Of a stretch of 6,455 nucleotides of DNA, positions 3,979 to 6,455 are shown piece after piece. The stretch lies in the NCBI GenBank assembly GCA_028701645.1, contig JAQVQI010000032.1, positions 1-6,455 of the forward strand, read 5' to 3'. Position numbers and translations under genes: made by a program. The notes under the pieces are model-generated. The model was not told the origin of the DNA. It saw only the letters and a list, made by a program, of their open reading frames with translations, and did no database searches. Positions within the stretch are counted from its first letter, which is position 1; each line of letters begins with the position of its first letter. This stretch comes from Candidatus Shapirobacteria bacterium. GTDB taxonomy: Bacteria; Patescibacteriota; Microgenomatia; UBA12405.

Positions 3979-5730
3979 ATGGATCTCCAAAAAAGGATCA
4001 TTTTTCCTAAAATTTCGTTTTTTTTATTATTAATCTCAACCTTTCTAACTCCTAAAACTGTATTTGCTAACCAAAAATATGCCACTATTGTCAATCCAAT
4101 TAGAAGCCGGGATTTATGGAAAGTCAAAACTCTTTCTCCGATAGATAATCAATATAAAATTATTAACGATCTCCAACTTAAAGCTACTTGGTTAATCCAA
4201 GACGATGTTTTTAGTGATCAAGACCTTATAAAAAAATTAAAAGATTTTGATTCTAATCAAGAGTTTGGTTTATTTCTAGAAGTTAGTCGTAGTTTAACCA
4301 AAAAGTCTCGAGTTTATTACCCAACTGAAACTCCCTGGTATAGTCCAAAAGCTGTTTTTCTTTCTGCTTATGACACCAAAGATCGTCAAAAAATGATTGA
4401 TCAAATGGTTATCAGTTTTCAAAAAAATTTTGGTTATCTTCCCAAATCGGCTGGGGCCTGGTGGATTGATAGTTGGACTCAACAATATTTAGAAAAAAAA
4501 TACCAAATAACAAATTTAATGATAGTTGCCGATCAAAAAACAACTGATAATTACGGAGTTTGGGGTCAGTGGTGGGGCTATCCCTACCATCCTTCACCAG
4601 GCAACATCCTTACTCCTGGCATTTCACCCACAGTTGTTATTCAGTGGGCTCAGCGAGATCTAGCAAAAGCTTATCAGGGGGCTGGCCCTTTGGTTTCCAA
4701 CTATTCACTTCAAGCCAACGACTATCTAAGTCTTGGACTCGATTTTAAACATTTTCAAAATTTAGCCAACCAATATATTAATGTTAACCCTCTTGGTCAA
4801 ATTACTGTTGGTCTAGAAACAGGTATGGAAAGTGTTGGTTATGAGTCAGAATACAAAAAACAACTAAACTGGATTAAAGAAAATCAGATAACTAGTTTAA
4901 CTATGGGGGGATTTGGTGATATTTACCGAACAGTTTACCACAATCAAAATCCTCAAAAAATAATTTTAGGTGATTGGGAATTAACTCCTGAGTATCGAAG
5001 TAATCAATTATTAACTGAAAAAACAACATATAACCCCAATTTTAGTTTTAAGGATAAATTTGTCGCCGACAAATCCGAATTTTTAGATCGAGTTTTGATA
5101 CCTTCAGCTGATTTTAAAAATATCAATTTTTGGCCATATTTTTTACTTTTTATCCCACTTTTATGGTGGTGGAGTAAAAATCTTATACCAATATTATGGC
5201 TATTTATACTCTATTTACCTATATTTAGGTCATTTTATAGTTCTGGTTGGAAAGTATTTTTTGGTCCCAGTTTTGGTAACTTAATTTCAATTCAAATACT
5301 AATTTTAATTTTAGGTAGTATTTTGGTTACTAAAATTAATCAAAAATATAAAATTAATTGGAGTTCTTGGTTTTCAGTTTGGTTTTTTAATTTTATAGTT
5401 TTTACAGCTAGGTTTTCAATTATTGATGGTAGAAAATACCTTGGCTTCTTAATTGATAATTTTAGATTTATAGGTATTACCATCGGTAGCGGTATTAATT
5501 TTATAAATCAAGACCTGACTGATTATATTGCTGCTACCATGTTGAAATTTAATCAAAATTGGATTTGGGGTGATTGGTATACTTGGTTGATTATCTATCC
5601 TTTAATCGAAATTAGTCTTGTTTTATTAATTAATAAATATTTTCCAAAAAAAATTAGATACGTTTTATCATTTTTATCAGTCTTTTTTATTGTTTATCTA
5701 TTTAATCTATCCCCACTGAGTATTAAATAA
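3979..5730 (+). CDS. Exported protein with polysaccharide-deacetylase-like N-terminal region and multi-pass C-terminal region
   Basis: This 583-residue protein begins with a signal-like helix at 12-30 (FFLLLISTFLTPKTVFA, plausible cleavage after A30). Residues about 33-370 look like an extracytoplasmic alpha/beta barrel of the glycoside hydrolase/deacetylase (NodB-like) type: YATIVNPIRSRDLW, then ATWLIQDDVFSD, QEFGLFLEVS, KSAGAWWIDSW, and GQITVGLETGMESVGYE (273-289). The usual metal set is not evident: no TFDDG and no HxxxH. It may be inactive, sugar-binding, or a different barrel hydrolase, with D75/D76, E101 and E280 as candidate functional acids. Aromatics are dense at 194-203 (VWGQWWGYPY), as in sugar-binding clefts. 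From about 384 to 578 there are some six membrane segments (384-398, 401-417, 433-451, 462-478, 532-552, 559-578). The next gene starts 1 base after the TAA, so a shared operon and surface-glycan role are likely. Family assignment is by pattern, not alignment. Confidence 0.75.
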   Translation: MDLQKRIIFPKISFFLLLISTFLTPKTVFANQKYATIVNPIRSRDLWKVKTLSPIDNQYKIINDLQLKATWLIQDDVFSDQDLIKKLKDFDSNQEFGLFLEVSRSLTKKSRVYYPTETPWYSPKAVFLSAYDTKDRQKMIDQMVISFQKNFGYLPKSAGAWWIDSWTQQYLEKKYQITNLMIVADQKTTDNYGVWGQWWGYPYHPSPGNILTPGISPTVVIQWAQRDLAKAYQGAGPLVSNYSLQANDYLSLGLDFKHFQNLANQYINVNPLGQITVGLETGMESVGYESEYKKQLNWIKENQITSLTMGGFGDIYRTVYHNQNPQKIILGDWELTPEYRSNQLLTEKTTYNPNFSFKDKFVADKSEFLDRVLIPSADFKNINFWPYFLLFIPLLWWWSKNLIPILWLFILYLPIFRSFYSSGWKVFFGPSFGNLISIQILILILGSILVTKINQKYKINWSSWFSVWFFNFIVFTARFSIIDGRKYLGFLIDNFRFIGITIGSGINFINQDLTDYIAATMLKFNQNWIWGDWYTWLIIYPLIEISLVLLINKYFPKKIRYVLSFLSVFFIVYLFNLSPLSIK

Positions 5731-5731
5731 T

Positions 5732-6455
5732 ATGACTTTAATTAAAAATAAAATTCTTTATTTTTTCTTAGCTTTTTTAATTTTTCTATTTCTTCCCACC
5801 ACTAAATTTGATTCTATCGATGGTCTTATGTATCTCACTACCGCCAAGAGTGTCGTCTATGAGGGGGATTTTTCTGTAGAAGAAAAAGTTCCTAGTTTAC
5901 GTCAGGGGACTGACGGTAAATTTTACTCCGTTGGTGGTTTAGGTTGGACACTGGCTTTAGTTATACCTGTTTGGATAAACAAAATTATCGGCGGAGGTAT
6001 TGAAAATGTCGAATTTGCTGCCAGCTTTACCAACCCATTTTTAGCCTTTTGTTTATTAATCGTTTTGTCTAAGCTCTATTATTTAATTTCCAAAAACAAA
6101 AAAGTAAGTTTAATAATTGCTTTTATTGTTGTTTTTACTACCAATCTTTTGCCACTTGCCAAACATTCTTTTGCTCACATGTTATCTATCCTAGCTGTTT
6201 CAACTGCTGTCTATTTTGGTCTTAAATATTCTCAAACAAAAAAAACCAGAGATTTAATCTTATCAGGTGTATTTTCTGGGCTTTTAGGTATTAGTTATAA
6301 TTACAGCTTTGTTTTAATTAGTTTTTCATTATTTTTAATTTTAATTATTCAAAAATCACTTAATAAAAAAATTATTCTAAATTGGTTATTGGGTGCTATT
6401 CCTTTTATTATTATCTTATTCTCTTATAATTATTTTAGATTTGGTAATATTCTCG
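5732..6455 (+). CDS. GT-C-like membrane glycosyltransferase, 3' end outside the window
   Basis: The frame runs open from ATG 5732 to the window edge (241 residues visible). A first helix at 8-22 is followed by a large outer loop, FDSID30GLMYLTTAKSVVYEGDFSVEEK, then TDGKFYSVGGLGWTLALVIPVW (60-81). An acidic residue at the start of this loop, an (A/G)xSxxxxGD-type segment and GKFYSxGGLGxxL are typical of PMT/ArnT-like GT-C proteins, where the loop Asp/Glu is catalytic. Later helices span about 100-118, 125-141, 149-164, 176-207 and 215-231. NLLPLAKHSFAHMLSILAV (138-156) and YNYFRFGNIL (232-241) fit the family's conserved blocks. Which of D27 or D30 acts is inference. It starts 1 base after the preceding stop without a Shine-Dalgarno and is probably translationally coupled to it. 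Donor and acceptor are unknown. A non-catalytic multi-pass homologue is the alternative. Confidence 0.8.
   Translation, partial: MTLIKNKILYFFLAFLIFLFLPTTKFDSIDGLMYLTTAKSVVYEGDFSVEEKVPSLRQGTDGKFYSVGGLGWTLALVIPVWINKIIGGGIENVEFAASFTNPFLAFCLLIVLSKLYYLISKNKKVSLIIAFIVVFTTNLLPLAKHSFAHMLSILAVSTAVYFGLKYSQTKKTRDLILSGVFSGLLGISYNYSFVLISFSLFLILIIQKSLNKKIILNWLLGAIPFIIILFSYNYFRFGNIL

Noticed and set aside
4294..4597. Minus-strand open frames within the deacetylase-like gene
   Set aside because: They overlap each other and a long coherent plus-strand protein, and show no domain or start signal.
1..6455. CRISPR array, tRNA, rRNA, insertion sequence or integrase site
   Set aside because: No regularly spaced direct repeats, cloverleaf with a T-loop motif, rRNA-like conserved blocks, transposase motifs or paired terminal repeats were seen.
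1..6455. UGA-to-glycine recoding as in Gracilibacteria/SR1
   Set aside because: All intact genes read coherently without in-frame TGA and end at TAA; the only interrupted gene carries TAG, not TGA.

Overview
The window looks like a piece of an AT-rich genome with short gaps between genes, most likely a Candidate Phyla Radiation (Patescibacteria) bacterium, possibly Microgenomates-like. The grounds are low GC by eye, genes packed 0 to 60 bases apart, near-exclusive use of TAA stops, and several small families I associate with that group from memory (the CPVC membrane protein, the EEH/WC helical protein, GT-C type membrane proteins). This is inference; no marker gene settles it.

Layout. 1-1076, plus strand: the 3' two thirds of mutM/fpg (base-excision repair), then 2 bases later a small CPVC membrane protein. 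1071-1124: three inverted repeats in a row, including a perfect 20-bp GC-rich palindrome, just upstream of the Shine-Dalgarno of the next gene. 1137-1655, plus: a helical protein of unknown function. 1656-2117, minus: a PspC-domain membrane protein whose stop codon directly abuts that of the convergent helical protein. 2155-2649, minus: a nucleotidyltransferase-fold protein with its own candidate promoter. 2695-3951, minus: one GT-C-like membrane glycosyltransferase reading frame cut in two by an in-frame TAG. 3979-5730, plus, divergent from it across only 27 bases: a secreted or membrane-anchored protein with a polysaccharide-deacetylase-like N-terminal part and a multi-pass C-terminal part. 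5732 to the end, plus: the first 241 residues of a second GT-C-like membrane protein, 1 base after the preceding stop and so in the same operon.

Together, the right half (2695-6455) reads as a cell-surface glycan locus: two multi-pass GT-C-like proteins that would use lipid-linked sugars, flanking an extracytoplasmic carbohydrate-active-fold protein. The left half is housekeeping repair plus small envelope proteins. Three genes (starts at 2117, 2649 and 3979) have a good -10 hexamer only 7-9 bases before the ATG and no convincing Shine-Dalgarno, which suggests leaderless transcripts. I do not see a mobile element, CRISPR array, tRNA or rRNA. The most notable features are the amber-split glycosyltransferase and the stacked inverted repeats at 1071-1124.
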